This document shows positions 36,361-44,466 of a stretch of 64,000 nucleotides of DNA, one piece after another. The position numbers and the translations under genes are program-made. This DNA is from DATKRB01 sp035532415 (GTDB taxonomy: Bacteria; Actinomycetota; Acidimicrobiia; Acidimicrobiales; RAAP-2). The notes under the pieces are model-generated. The model was not told the origin of the DNA, ran no database searches, and worked only from the letters and a program-made list of their open reading frames with translations. Location of the stretch: contig DATKRB010000056.1 in assembly GCA_035532415.1 (NCBI GenBank), positions 19,523 through 83,522 on the forward strand. The letters are read 5' to 3'. Positions within the stretch are counted from its first letter, which is position 1. The number at the start of each line of letters is the position of its first letter.

Positions 36361-36482
36361 TCCAGCCGTGGCACGAGAGCGCGGCGGGCCGGACCCCTGC
36401 TTGGATCGAGGACACGCGTCCCGAGATAGTTGCCGGTCCCGCCCCGCGACCGGTGGTCTCGAAGAACTGTAACCGTAGCTGG

Positions 36483-36494
36483 TAACATCTATTG
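36483..36494 (+). promoter_or_regulatory. -10 element for the DUF4160/HTH pair
   Basis: TAACAT at 36483-36488, then six bases to GTG 36495: the spacing expected for a leaderless message. This fixes the start of the interrupted DUF4160 frame. Confidence 0.55.
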
Positions 36495-36689
36495 GTGTCA
36501 AAGGTCCGTCGTGGCGGCTAGATCTTCATCGCATGGATCGGGGACCACAGCCCCCGTCATGTTTACGTGTACCGGGACGGCCGACCGGTGGTGAAGTGGG
36601 ATCTGGACAACTGGCAGCCAATGAAGGGGCGGGCCAGCGCAAGGGTCGAGCAGCTGCTGAAGGAACTGGAGGAGGAAGGGAAGTTATGA
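36495..36689 (+). pseudogene. DUF4160-family gene interrupted by an in-frame TAG
   Basis: From GTG 36495 the frame reads VSKVRRGG, TAG (36519-36521), IFIAWIGDHSPRHVYVYRDG, VVKWDLDNWQPMKG and so on to KELEEEGKL, stop at 36687. Apart from the amber codon, which stands where family members usually have tyrosine, it is a complete DUF4160 protein of 64 codons. It overlaps the HTH gene by ATGA. DUF4160 proteins are often paired with DUF2442/HTH proteins in toxin-antitoxin-like loci. The stop may be a real point mutation or a sequencing error. Confidence 0.65.
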
Positions 36690-37168
36690 AGATCTTGAGT
36701 GTTGCTGCCAATAATCGTAAGCACGCGTTCGAGGTCCGGACGCGCCGCGAGACGCTCGTGCTTCCGTACTCCAAGACCGACCCTGCACCTCTGCCCACTG
36801 ATCGGGTGGCAGAAGTCTTCGTGGACCCTGAGCTCGGTAACGAAGGATTCACCTACAGGCTGACTTCGGGCGCCGAAGGCAGCGTGCACGTCGACGCTGT
36901 GCTCGAGTACAACGAGGATCCTTCCTTCATGGCTGAGCTGACGCTCTACCGGCTCACTCAGGATGCGCGCAAGAGGTTCGAGGCCTCGGGCCTCTCGGCC
37001 CGCGAGGTTGCGCGCTGGCTCGGCACCTCCCCGACTCAGCTCTACCGGCTTTTGGATCCTACGAACTATTCGAAGTCGGTACGGCAGCTGATCTCCCTTC
37101 TCTACGTCCTTGGCTGTGAGGTGGACGTCAAAGTGAGGGAGCGCCCGCGGCGCCCTATCGCCAGCTGA
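36686..37168 (+). CDS. DUF2442-like/HTH antitoxin-type protein
   Basis: 160 aa. The N-terminal half (ILSVAANNRKHAFEVRTRR, LPYSKTDPAPLPTDRVAEVF, VDPELGNEGFTYRLTSG) is DUF2442-like. The C-terminal half (about 95-155) is an HTH: GLSAREVARWLGTSPTQLYRLLDPTN. ATG 36686 has GGAGGAAGGG as RBS and overlaps the DUF4160 stop by 4 nt. As the DNA-binding member of the pair it probably acts as antitoxin and autorepressor. It appears intact although its partner is interrupted. Confidence 0.7.
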   Translation: MKILSVAANNRKHAFEVRTRRETLVLPYSKTDPAPLPTDRVAEVFVDPELGNEGFTYRLTSGAEGSVHVDAVLEYNEDPSFMAELTLYRLTQDARKRFEASGLSAREVARWLGTSPTQLYRLLDPTNYSKSVRQLISLLYVLGCEVDVKVRERPRRPIAS

Positions 37169-37600
37169 CGTACATCCTGCGAGCCATCGCTCCGAGTGAC
37201 CTTCGAATACTTGCCCTGACCACCGACCAACGAATATCCCCGGCACACGCCGAATGACGGCTCGAGCTTGTTGCCGTCCCCGGCGGAACGGCCGGTTCCA
37301 GCAGCAGGTGAATCTGTCTTGGCGAGCACCCCCGACGTGCCGTTCTGCGCTCCTCCTGTGATGCTGACGGTCGTCGTTCTGGTGCAATGTTCGGTGCGTA
37401 CTGGCAAACGACAGCTTTCCGCCGATGATCCCGGAGAGCCATCCTCCATCACTGGCACAGCACGCTTCGGGTCCTCGATCTTCTCCATCGTCGGCCCTAC
37501 GCTTTCAGGACACACCACTTGGCAGGTGCTCCTTGTGCTGGGGACCGATGTGGCGTCAGCACCTACATCGTCCCAGGTAGAGGAGCACTTTCCGCGTAAA
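37169..37600. other. Noncoding region inside the tRNA-Ala islet
   Basis: 432 bp. Base composition is lower in GC than the surrounding chromosome. I find no frame with recognisable protein content, no tRNA and no clear hairpin. It separates the HTH gene from the IS110 remnant and may include the lost 3' part of the insertion sequence. Confidence 0.5.
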
Positions 37601-38009
37601 TCACACGGCCGTGACCAGCGCTGTTGCAATATCGAGGTCTGAGCGCACCGCCGGGTCGGGCAGCCAGATGGCGGGGACGAGATCCCGGCGGGAGAGCTCG
37701 GCGAGGACCCAGGCGTCGACGCGGTCCGTTTTGCAGCGAGAGGGGCCAGTTTTTGACTTTCCTCGCGCCGGCGATCTCCACTGACCAGCACTCGAGCTCG
37801 AGGGTGTCATGCACGAAGCGCGCGCCGTTCATCGACTCGATGACCGACAGCACGTTCTCGTTGCCGTGGTCCCTTCGGACACAGCGGACGAGCGACCGCA
37901 GGCTGTCACGGTCAGGCGGTGCCGTGGTCACCTCCAGCGTCGAGCCGTCCTCGGCGAGGAGGTGCACATCGAGGCGACGTCGAGATAGATCCAGTCCAGC
38001 GTGCAACAT
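37601..38009 (-). pseudogene. IS110-family transposase remnant
   Basis: The N-terminal DEDD (RuvC-like) part is visible from 38009: HAGLDLSRRRLDVHLLAEDG, SVIESMNGARFVHDTLE, VEIAGARKVK. Near 37740 the reading frame shifts, and the continuation KTDRVDAWVLAELSRRDLVPAIWLPDPAVRS lies in another frame. The sequence then stops; the serine-containing C-terminal Tnp20 domain is missing. The transposase cannot be active. It lies just inside the tRNA-Ala end of the islet. Confidence 0.75.
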
Positions 38010-38105
38010 GGTGGTAAGGCCTCCCTTGGTGATGGGGTTTCCGGTGACAACAACGCTGTCGCCGGGGGAGGCCCCTCTTCATGCCATTCGAATACGGCGG
38101 CGATT

Positions 38106-38182
38106 TGGTGGAGACGATGGGACTCGAACCCACGACCCCCTGCTTGCAAAGCAGGTGCTCTAGCCAGCTGAGCTACGTCCCC
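38106..38182 (-). tRNA. tRNA-Ala (anticodon TGC)
   Basis: Acceptor GGGGACG/CGTCTCC includes the G3:U70 alanine identity pair. The anticodon arm CCTGC/GCAGG holds loop TTTGCAA (anticodon TGC); the T-arm is GTGGGTTCGAGTCCCAT, and CCA is encoded. A 44-bp copy of its 3' part lies at 35105-35148. Confidence 0.95.
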
Positions 38183-38491
38183 AGGAGCGCTCCGAGACGT
38201 GGCCCGGCACCACGCGCGTCAGAGGTGGACCTGCTCGGCAATCATAGGGCAACCGGGAGGGCGGCGGCTCCCAGCCCTCACCGGCGGGCGCCATCCCGGG
38301 ACCCGTCGCCATCAGCCGAGCACCACAGCGACGCCGTACGCACTCTCCGTCACCATCCTGTTCGATAGGGTCCACATCCACGCCGCGCCACGTCGTGGTC
38401 TCCGGGAAACCAGGGCGGAAGAGCAGGGTCGGGAGGGGATTGCCGAGATGCGAGGGACCTGCCAGGGCGGCCGGATCGGGAGGACCCGGGA
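38183..38491. other. Intergenic region upstream of the coxM-like gene
   Basis: 309 bp with no recognisable gene. It should hold the promoters of tRNA-Ala (minus) and of the cox-like operon (plus), but I see no hexamers or operator good enough to annotate. Confidence 0.5.
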
Positions 38492-39379
38492 ATGAAGCCC
38501 TCTCGCTTCCGGTACCACCGCCCCGGGACGATCGCCGACGCCGTCGGACTGCTCGCCGAGCACGGCGAGGACGCCAAGCCACTCGCCGGTGGCCAGAGCC
38601 TGGTCGCGCTGCTCGCGCTCCGACTCACCAGCTTCGAGCACCTGGTGGACCTCAATCGGATCCCCGAGCTGCAGGGCGTCTCCACCGACGACCAGGGTGA
38701 CGAGCAGGGCGCGGTGACGATCGGGGCCATGACCCGCCAGTCCGCGGTGGAGCGGTCGGGCGATGTCGCTCGGCTGGTCCCTCTCCTTGCCAGGGCGGTC
38801 CCGTTCATCGGTCACTTTCAGATCCGCAATCGCGGGACCATCGGCGGTTCTATCGCCCACGCCGACCCCGCGTCCGAGCTGCCGGCCGTGGCCCTCGCCC
38901 TCGACGCCCGGGTCCTGGCGACGAGCACCGCCGGGACCCGGACGGTCCCGGCGTCGGACCTCTTCTCGTCGACATGGACCACCACGCTCGAGCCGGGCGA
39001 GATCCTGACCGGCGTCACGTTCCCGGTGTGGGGCCCGAGGAGCGGCTTCGCGGTGGAGGAACTGGCGCGCCGCAGGGGGGACTTCGCCATCGCCGGGACC
39101 GTCTGCGGCATCCGGCTCGACGCCGCCGGGTTGATCGACCGGGCGGCGATCGCCCTGATGGGGATGGGGGACACGCCGGTCCGGTGCCATGCCGCCGAGG
39201 CGCTCCTCGTCGGGTCGGCACCGGACTCGGCGGAGCCTGCGGCCGTCGCCGCCGAGGCGATCGACGCCACCGAGCCCCCCGACGACATTCACGCGCCCGC
39301 GAGTTACCGGCGGCGCGTCGGCGCCCACCTGGTCGCCCGGGCGCTGGCCAGTTCGATCAGGGAGGCGGTCCATGGATGA
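38492..39379 (+). CDS. Molybdenum hydroxylase, FAD-binding medium subunit (CoxM-like)
   Basis: 295 aa. FAD-binding motifs AKPLAGGQSLVALLALR near residue 30 and IRNRGTIGGSIAHADPASELP near 115 are those of the CO dehydrogenase/xanthine oxidase medium chain, and the C-terminal CO_deh_flav domain follows. It carries electrons from the 2Fe-2S subunit to an acceptor through FAD. It overlaps the small subunit gene by 8 nt; the order M-S-L is typical. The true substrate is set by the large subunit. Confidence 0.9.
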   Translation: MKPSRFRYHRPGTIADAVGLLAEHGEDAKPLAGGQSLVALLALRLTSFEHLVDLNRIPELQGVSTDDQGDEQGAVTIGAMTRQSAVERSGDVARLVPLLARAVPFIGHFQIRNRGTIGGSIAHADPASELPAVALALDARVLATSTAGTRTVPASDLFSSTWTTTLEPGEILTGVTFPVWGPRSGFAVEELARRRGDFAIAGTVCGIRLDAAGLIDRAAIALMGMGDTPVRCHAAEALLVGSAPDSAEPAAVAAEAIDATEPPDDIHAPASYRRRVGAHLVARALASSIREAVHG

Positions 39380-39845
39380 GATCGACATCCGGCTGTCCGT
39401 GAACGGCGAGCCCGTGCACGGGCGGGCCGAGGCGCGCAAGACCCTGGCCGACTTCCTCCGCGAGGACGGCGGCCTCACCGGGACCCACCTGGCCTGTGAG
39501 CACGGGGTGTGCGGAGCATGCACGGTCCTCCTCGACGGCGAGGCCGTCCGGTCCTGCCTCCTGTTCGCCGTGCAGGCCGAGGGTTCGGAGGTGACCACCG
39601 TCGAGGGGCTCTCGCCTCCCGACGGGACCCTCAGCCCCGTGCAAGGGGCGTTCTGGGAGAACCACGGGCTCCAGTGCGGCTTCTGCACGCCGGGTTTCGT
39701 CGTGTCGGTCACCGCCTTCCTCCGGCGGAACCCCGACCCGACCGACGAGGAGATCCGCGAGGGCCTGTCGGGGAACCTCTGCCGCTGCACGGGCTACCAG
39801 GGGATCGTGAGGGCCGTCCGCGCCGCGGCGAGGGCGTCGGCATGA
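39372..39845 (+). CDS. Molybdenum hydroxylase, 2Fe-2S small subunit (CoxS-like)
   Basis: 157 aa. The plant-ferredoxin-type cluster is bound by CEHGVCGACTVLLDG with a further cysteine in VRSCLL; the second cluster by the CGFCTPG and GNLCRCTGY cysteines. It links the Mo cofactor in the large subunit with FAD in the medium subunit. The start, ATG 39372, overlaps the coxM-like gene, and the stop overlaps the large subunit by ATGA. Confidence 0.93.
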   Translation: MDEIDIRLSVNGEPVHGRAEARKTLADFLREDGGLTGTHLACEHGVCGACTVLLDGEAVRSCLLFAVQAEGSEVTTVEGLSPPDGTLSPVQGAFWENHGLQCGFCTPGFVVSVTAFLRRNPDPTDEEIREGLSGNLCRCTGYQGIVRAVRAAARASA

Positions 39846-42221
39846 CCGAGAGCCCGCAACGAGCCGCGCCTTCGGCTCCCGCCGCACCGGCGACCGGCGG
39901 GACCGGCGCTCCTTCGGCGATCGGTCGCCTGGTCGGCCAGCGGGTGAGGCGCAAGGAGGACCCCCGCCTGCTCACCGGGCACGGCCGCTATCTCGACGAC
40001 GTCGTGCTTCCCGGGATGCTGCACGCCCACTTCCTGCGCAGTGACGTCGCCCGGGCCCGGATCACCCGGATCGACACCACCGCCGCCAGGGCCGCCGAAG
40101 GGGTCGTCGCCGTCCTCACCGCCGCCGACCTCAACCCCCACCTGGTCGGCGACATGCACGGGACCCTTTCGCCGGACAACCCCGGTCCCCTGCTCCCCCT
40201 GGCCGAGCACGACGTCCGCCACGTGGGCGACCCGGTGGCGTTGATCGTCGCCTCCAACCGCTACCTGGCCGAGGACGCGGCGGAGCTCGTTGAGGTGGAG
40301 TACGAGACGCTGCCGCCCGTCGTCGACATGGAGCAGGCGTTGAGCAGCGACGACATCGTCGTCCACGCCGAGCTGTCCGACAACCTCTGCAGCCGGATGG
40401 AGGAGCCGATCGACGACGAGCTCCGGCGGATCTTCGACACCGCCCCCTACGTCATCACCGAGACCGTGCTCCAGCACCGGTACCTCCCGGTCCCCATGGA
40501 GACCCGCGGGGTCATCGCCGTTTGGGACCGCCACACCGGGCAGCTCGAGATCCGGATCTCCACCCAGTCCCCCCACGACGTCCGCACCACCGCAGGCCGC
40601 ATCACCGGGGTGCCGGAGCACCAGATCCGGGTGATCATGGGCGACGTCGGAGGCGGCTTCGGGCAGAAGGCCTACGTCGCCCGGGACGAGCAGGTGGTGA
40701 TCCTGGCCGCCCACAAGCTCGGCCGCGCCGTGAAGTGGGTGGAGGACCGGCACGAGAACCTGGTCGCGGCCACGCACTCCCGCACCGAACGGGTGACCGT
40801 CACCCTGGCCGCCGACGAGTCGGGGCAGTTGCTGGGCGCCCACATCGACCACCTCGACGACGCGGGCGCGTACCCGGTGATGGGCTCGGGAGGCGCCGGG
40901 GCCTTCGTCGTCATGATGTTCAGCGGGCCCTACCGCCTGCCGAAGCTGGCCTACCGGACCACCTCGGTGTACACGAACACCTGCACCCGGGCGCCCTATC
41001 GGGGGCCCTGGCAGGCCGAGACCCTCGCCCGCGAGCAGGTGATGGACGTCCTGGCCCACCGGATCGGGATCGACCCGGTGGAATTGCGCCGTCGCAACGT
41101 CGTGCACCGTTCCGAGCTGCCCTACACGATGCCGGGCGGGATGCCCATCGCGGAGGTGTCCCCCGAGGAGACGCTCGACCAGGCCATGACGATGATCGAC
41201 CACCCGGGGTTCCGGGTCGAGCAGGCGCGGGCGCTCGACACCGGTCGCTACCTGGGGCTCGGGATCGGGCTCTACATCGAGCCCCAACCCGGCATGGGCC
41301 CCTACGGATCGGAGCCGGCCCAGATCCGTATGCAACCCGACGGTCATGTCGCCGTCTACCTGGGCTCGGGATCCCACGGGCAGGGGCTCGAGACGACCAC
41401 CGCCCAGATCGTCGCCGAGCACCTGGGGATCGAGCCCGAGGACGTGTCGGTGCACCAGGGCGACACCGACGCCACGCCCTACGCCTTCGGGACCGGCGGG
41501 AGCCGGAGCGGGCCCATCCTCGGGGCTGCCGTTCGCCAGACCGCGCTCGTCGCCCGTGAGAAGATCCTGGCGATCGCCGCCCACCTGCTCGAGGCGTCCC
41601 CCGACGATCTCGACATCGACGGGGGGGGTCATCGCCGTCGCCGGGACGCCGGCCATCTCGGTCAACCTGGCCCAGGTGGCCATGACCGCCTACCTCAACC
41701 CGTCGGGGCTGCCGCCCGGGATGGACGCCGGGCTGGATTTCTCGAGCCGCTACCAGGCCCCGCCGTTCATGTTCTCCAACGCCTGCCACGCCTGCACGGT
41801 GGAGGTCGACCCGGTGACCGGGACGGTCACCATCCTGCGCTACGTCGTGAGCGAGGACTGCGGCGTCATGATCAACCCCAACATCGTCGAAGGGCAGATC
41901 GACGGGGGCGTCGTGCAGGGGATCGGGGGGGTCCTGTACGAGCACTTCGTGTACGACGGCGACGGCAACCCGCTGACCACCACCTTCCTCGACTACCTCC
42001 TCCCGACCGCCGCCGAGGTCCCCGAGATCGAGCACGGGCACATCGAGACCCCGGCGATGACGCCGGGGGGCTACAAGGGGGTCGGCGAGGGCGGGGCCAT
42101 CGGCGCTCCGGCGGCGGTGGTGAACGCGGTAGCCGACGCGCTACGGGCGCTCGGCGTGGAGTCGCTGTCCCAGCCCCTGGGTCCCGCCCGCATCGTCGCC
42201 GCCATAGAGGCCGCCCGCTGA
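39842..42221 (+). CDS. Molybdenum hydroxylase large subunit (CoxL-like), frameshifted
   Basis: The Mo-cofactor subunit starts at ATG 39842 (ATGA overlap with coxS). It reads normally (RRKEDPRLLTGHGRYLDDV, GDVGGGFGQKAYVARDE, TRAPYRGPWQAETLA, GSGSHGQGLETT) to DDLDIDGG, then breaks at a run of eight Gs (41621-41628). Removing one G restores VIAVAGTPAISVNLAQVAM to the normal end KGVGEGGAIGAPAAVVNAVADAL at 42221, about 792 aa in total. The loop APYRGPW differs from both CODH signatures, so CO oxidation is not indicated; an aldehyde or N-heterocycle oxidase is more likely. As read, the C-terminal quarter is lost. Confidence 0.8.
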
Positions 42222-42273
42222 CCACGCGGCATGCGGGCGCGAGAGGTCCTGCACCCGAGAGCTCGTCCGGGCC

Positions 42274-43674
42274 CTACAGGTGGCTGAAGCCTCCCGCCTC
42301 CTGGGGGGTCATCCCGACGGTAACCGGGTGCTTGTCGAAGTGGGCGATCGCCGCCTGCAGGTCGTCGAGCAGGATGCTCGCCAGGTCACGGCTCACCCCT
42401 TGGCGGACGAGCACCCGCTGCACCACGATGTCCGACGCCGTGCCGGTCAGCGAGTAGGCCGGTACCTGCCAGCCCCGGACGCGCAGCCGGTCGGCCAGGT
42501 CGAAGAGACTGAAACCGGGATCCTGGCCATCCCTGATCCGCCAGGTCACCGCCGGGATGCCCTCCGCGGGGTCGCTCTCGCAGAGCAGCTCGAACGGTCC
42601 GAGCTCGGGGATCCTGGCGGCCAGGTACTGCCCCGTCGCGTAGGAGGCCTCGTGCACGGCCCGGTAGCCCTCGCGGCCGAGGCGGACGAACTCGTAGTAC
42701 TGGGAGATGATCTGCCCGGCGGGACGGGAGAAGTTGATCTGGAAGTCCGGCATGTCGCCGCCGAGGTAGTTGACGTGAAAGACGAGGTCCGCGGGAAGGT
42801 CGCCGACGTCGCGCCAGATCACCCAGCCCACGCCCAACGGAGCGAGCCCGAACTTGTGCCCCGAGGTGCTCATCGACTTCACCCGGGGGATACGGAAGTC
42901 GAAGGCGACCTCCGGCGCGCAGAACGGGGCGAGGAACGCGCCGCTGGCCCCGTCCACGTGCATGTCGACGTCGATGCCCTTCTGCTCGGCCAGCGTGTCG
43001 AGCGCCTGGGACAGCTCGAGCACGGGCTCGTACCGGCCCGTATAGGTCACCCCGAAGGTCGGGACCACGAGGATCGTGTTCTCGTCGATCCGCTCGAGCA
43101 TCTGCTCGGGCTCCATCCGGTACCGGCCGGGCGCCATGGGCACCTCGCGCATCTCGACGTCCCAGTACTTGGCGAACTTGTGCCACACCACCTGCACCGG
43201 CCCGCAGACGATGTTCGGCCGGTCCGTCGGCCTCCCCTCGGCCGCCCGCCGGGCCCGCCAACGCCACTTGGCCGCCAACCCGCCGAGCATGCACCCCTCC
43301 GACGAGCCGAGGGTGGAGGTGCCCACCGCGCTCGCCGCGCCGGGTGCGTTCCACAGGTCGGCCAGCATGTGCACGCACCGCCGCTCGATCTCCGCGGACT
43401 GGGGGTACTCGTCGCGGTCGACGAGGTTCTTGTCGATGGCCAGGTCCATCAGCTGATGGACCTCCGGCTCCTCCCAGGTCTGGCAGAACGTGGCGAGGTT
43501 CTGCCGGGCATTGCCGTCGAGCAGCAGCTCGTCGTGGATCGCCTGATAGGCCATCTTCGGGAGGGTCTGAGCCTCCGGGAAGGAGGTCTTCGGAAGGGCG
43601 GTGGCCAGGTCCTTCGACGCGAAGAGCGCGTCCGTCAGCTCCGAGCGAGGGGTGCGGCGCGTATGGAGAGCCAT
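42274..43674 (-). CDS. gadB: Glutamate decarboxylase
   Basis: 466 aa, the normal GAD length. The PLP lysine is K274 in SMSTSGHKFGLAPLG, with HVDGASGAFLAPF (239-252) contacting the cofactor and GTSTLGSSEGCMLG binding phosphate. It converts glutamate to GABA with proton consumption, usually for acid tolerance or GABA metabolism; no GadC-like antiporter is in the window. It is the last gene of the minus-strand signalling cluster, 39 bp after the AcpS-ACP fusion, so cotranscription is likely. Confidence 0.92.
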   Translation of the reverse strand: MALHTRRTPRSELTDALFASKDLATALPKTSFPEAQTLPKMAYQAIHDELLLDGNARQNLATFCQTWEEPEVHQLMDLAIDKNLVDRDEYPQSAEIERRCVHMLADLWNAPGAASAVGTSTLGSSEGCMLGGLAAKWRWRARRAAEGRPTDRPNIVCGPVQVVWHKFAKYWDVEMREVPMAPGRYRMEPEQMLERIDENTILVVPTFGVTYTGRYEPVLELSQALDTLAEQKGIDVDMHVDGASGAFLAPFCAPEVAFDFRIPRVKSMSTSGHKFGLAPLGVGWVIWRDVGDLPADLVFHVNYLGGDMPDFQINFSRPAGQIISQYYEFVRLGREGYRAVHEASYATGQYLAARIPELGPFELLCESDPAEGIPAVTWRIRDGQDPGFSLFDLADRLRVRGWQVPAYSLTGTASDIVVQRVLVRQGVSRDLASILLDDLQAAIAHFDKHPVTVGMTPQEAGGFSHL

Positions 43675-43713
43675 GCGGCGACGGTACCCCCTCGGGCGGG
43701 ATGCCGGCCAGGG

Positions 43714-44466
43714 TCAGCCGTACGCTGCGGCCCGGACGGCCTCCCTGATGGCGGCGATGGACCGGAACGAGCCGCGCGCTGCCATCAGGGCGGGGAAGGT
43801 CACGCGGAACTCCTCCTCCACGGCGAGGAGGACGTTGATGCTGGCGTGGGAGGTGAGACCCGAGCGGTACAGGTCGTCGTCCTCGCCGATCGTCACCACG
43901 TCGTCGGGAAGGCGACCATGGTCGTCGAGGAGCGAGCGGATGCGGTCGTCGAGCTCGTCCCCGTCCCCACGGCCGGTCGACCGGCTCGGACGGGCGCCGC
44001 CCGACGAGGGGGGGAGCTGCTTGCACATGGCGGTCACCACCGCCGACGCCGTCCCGCCGCCGTGGCTGATGCTCACGCCGATCCGTCCGATCCCCGCCTC
44101 CGTCGCGGCGCGGGCCACCTCACCCGACAGGCCCAACCCGCAGGCACCCTCGGGGTGGTGGAGCACCTCAACGGAGCGGAGGTCGGAAAGCACCCCCGAG
44201 GCCTCGAGCACTCTCAGGGTGGCCGACTTGGCCGCGAACCGGGTGGCAAGGCCGGCGTTCGCGTTCGCGTTCGCGTTCGCGTTCGCGTTCGCGGCGCCGG
44301 GAACGCTGCCACAGGTCCGTAGCTCGTGATCGGTGTAGACCCTGCGCAGATAGCGGTCGCCGAACCGGTCGATCGATCCCCGGACGTCCCGGACCCGTAC
44401 CAGGTCCACCGCGACCCGGCAGGTCGGGACGCCCACGCCGGGATCCTTCACCGCACCCTCCGTCAT
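43714..44466 (-). CDS. Holo-ACP synthase-like domain fused to an acyl carrier protein
   Basis: 250 aa in two parts. Residues 17-150 are AcpS-like: VAVDLVRVRDVRGSIDRFGD (D21 is the expected Mg ligand), FTEAEL-type YTDHELRTC, then RFAAKSATLRVL and IGVSISHGG. The Mg-binding Glu normally after RFAAK is Ser81, so catalysis may be weakened. Residues 171-247 are an ACP with DDDLYRSGLTSHASINVLLAVEEEF; Ser206 is the expected phosphopantetheine site. An Ala-Asn repeat (59-71) sits in a surface loop of the AcpS part. The start overlaps the degenerate-GGDEF gene by ATGA. An enzyme joined to its own substrate suggests a dedicated acyl-transfer role. Confidence 0.72.
   Translation of the reverse strand: MTEGAVKDPGVGVPTCRVAVDLVRVRDVRGSIDRFGDRYLRRVYTDHELRTCGSVPGAANANANANANANAGLATRFAAKSATLRVLEASGVLSDLRSVEVLHHPEGACGLGLSGEVARAATEAGIGRIGVSISHGGGTASAVVTAMCKQLPPSSGGARPSRSTGRGDGDELDDRIRSLLDDHGRLPDDVVTIGEDDDLYRSGLTSHASINVLLAVEEEFRVTFPALMAARGSFRSIAAIREAVRAAAYG
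44255..44290. repeat. Hexanucleotide tandem repeat (6 x GCGTTC)
   Basis: Six perfect GCGTTC units inside the AcpS-ACP gene encode (Ala-Asn)6 on the minus strand. The frame is kept when units are gained or lost. Confidence 0.9.

Noticed and set aside
36495..36689. Programmed read-through or recoding of the TAG in the DUF4160 gene
   Set aside because: No structure or suppressor evidence is visible; a point mutation or sequencing error is simpler.
37102..37791. A 229-codon minus-strand frame in the tRNA-Ala islet
   Set aside because: It spans noncoding sequence, the IS110 remnant and part of the HTH gene in the wrong frame, with no protein-like motif.
38492..42221. A carbon-monoxide dehydrogenase operon
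   Set aside because: The large-subunit loop reads APYRGPW, unlike the form I and form II CODH signatures; only the general molybdenum hydroxylase layout is supported.
39842..42457. A 982-codon frame taken as one long CoxL-type protein
   Set aside because: After 41628 the reading loses all similarity while another frame carries the conserved CoxL end, so the long tail is out-of-frame sequence.
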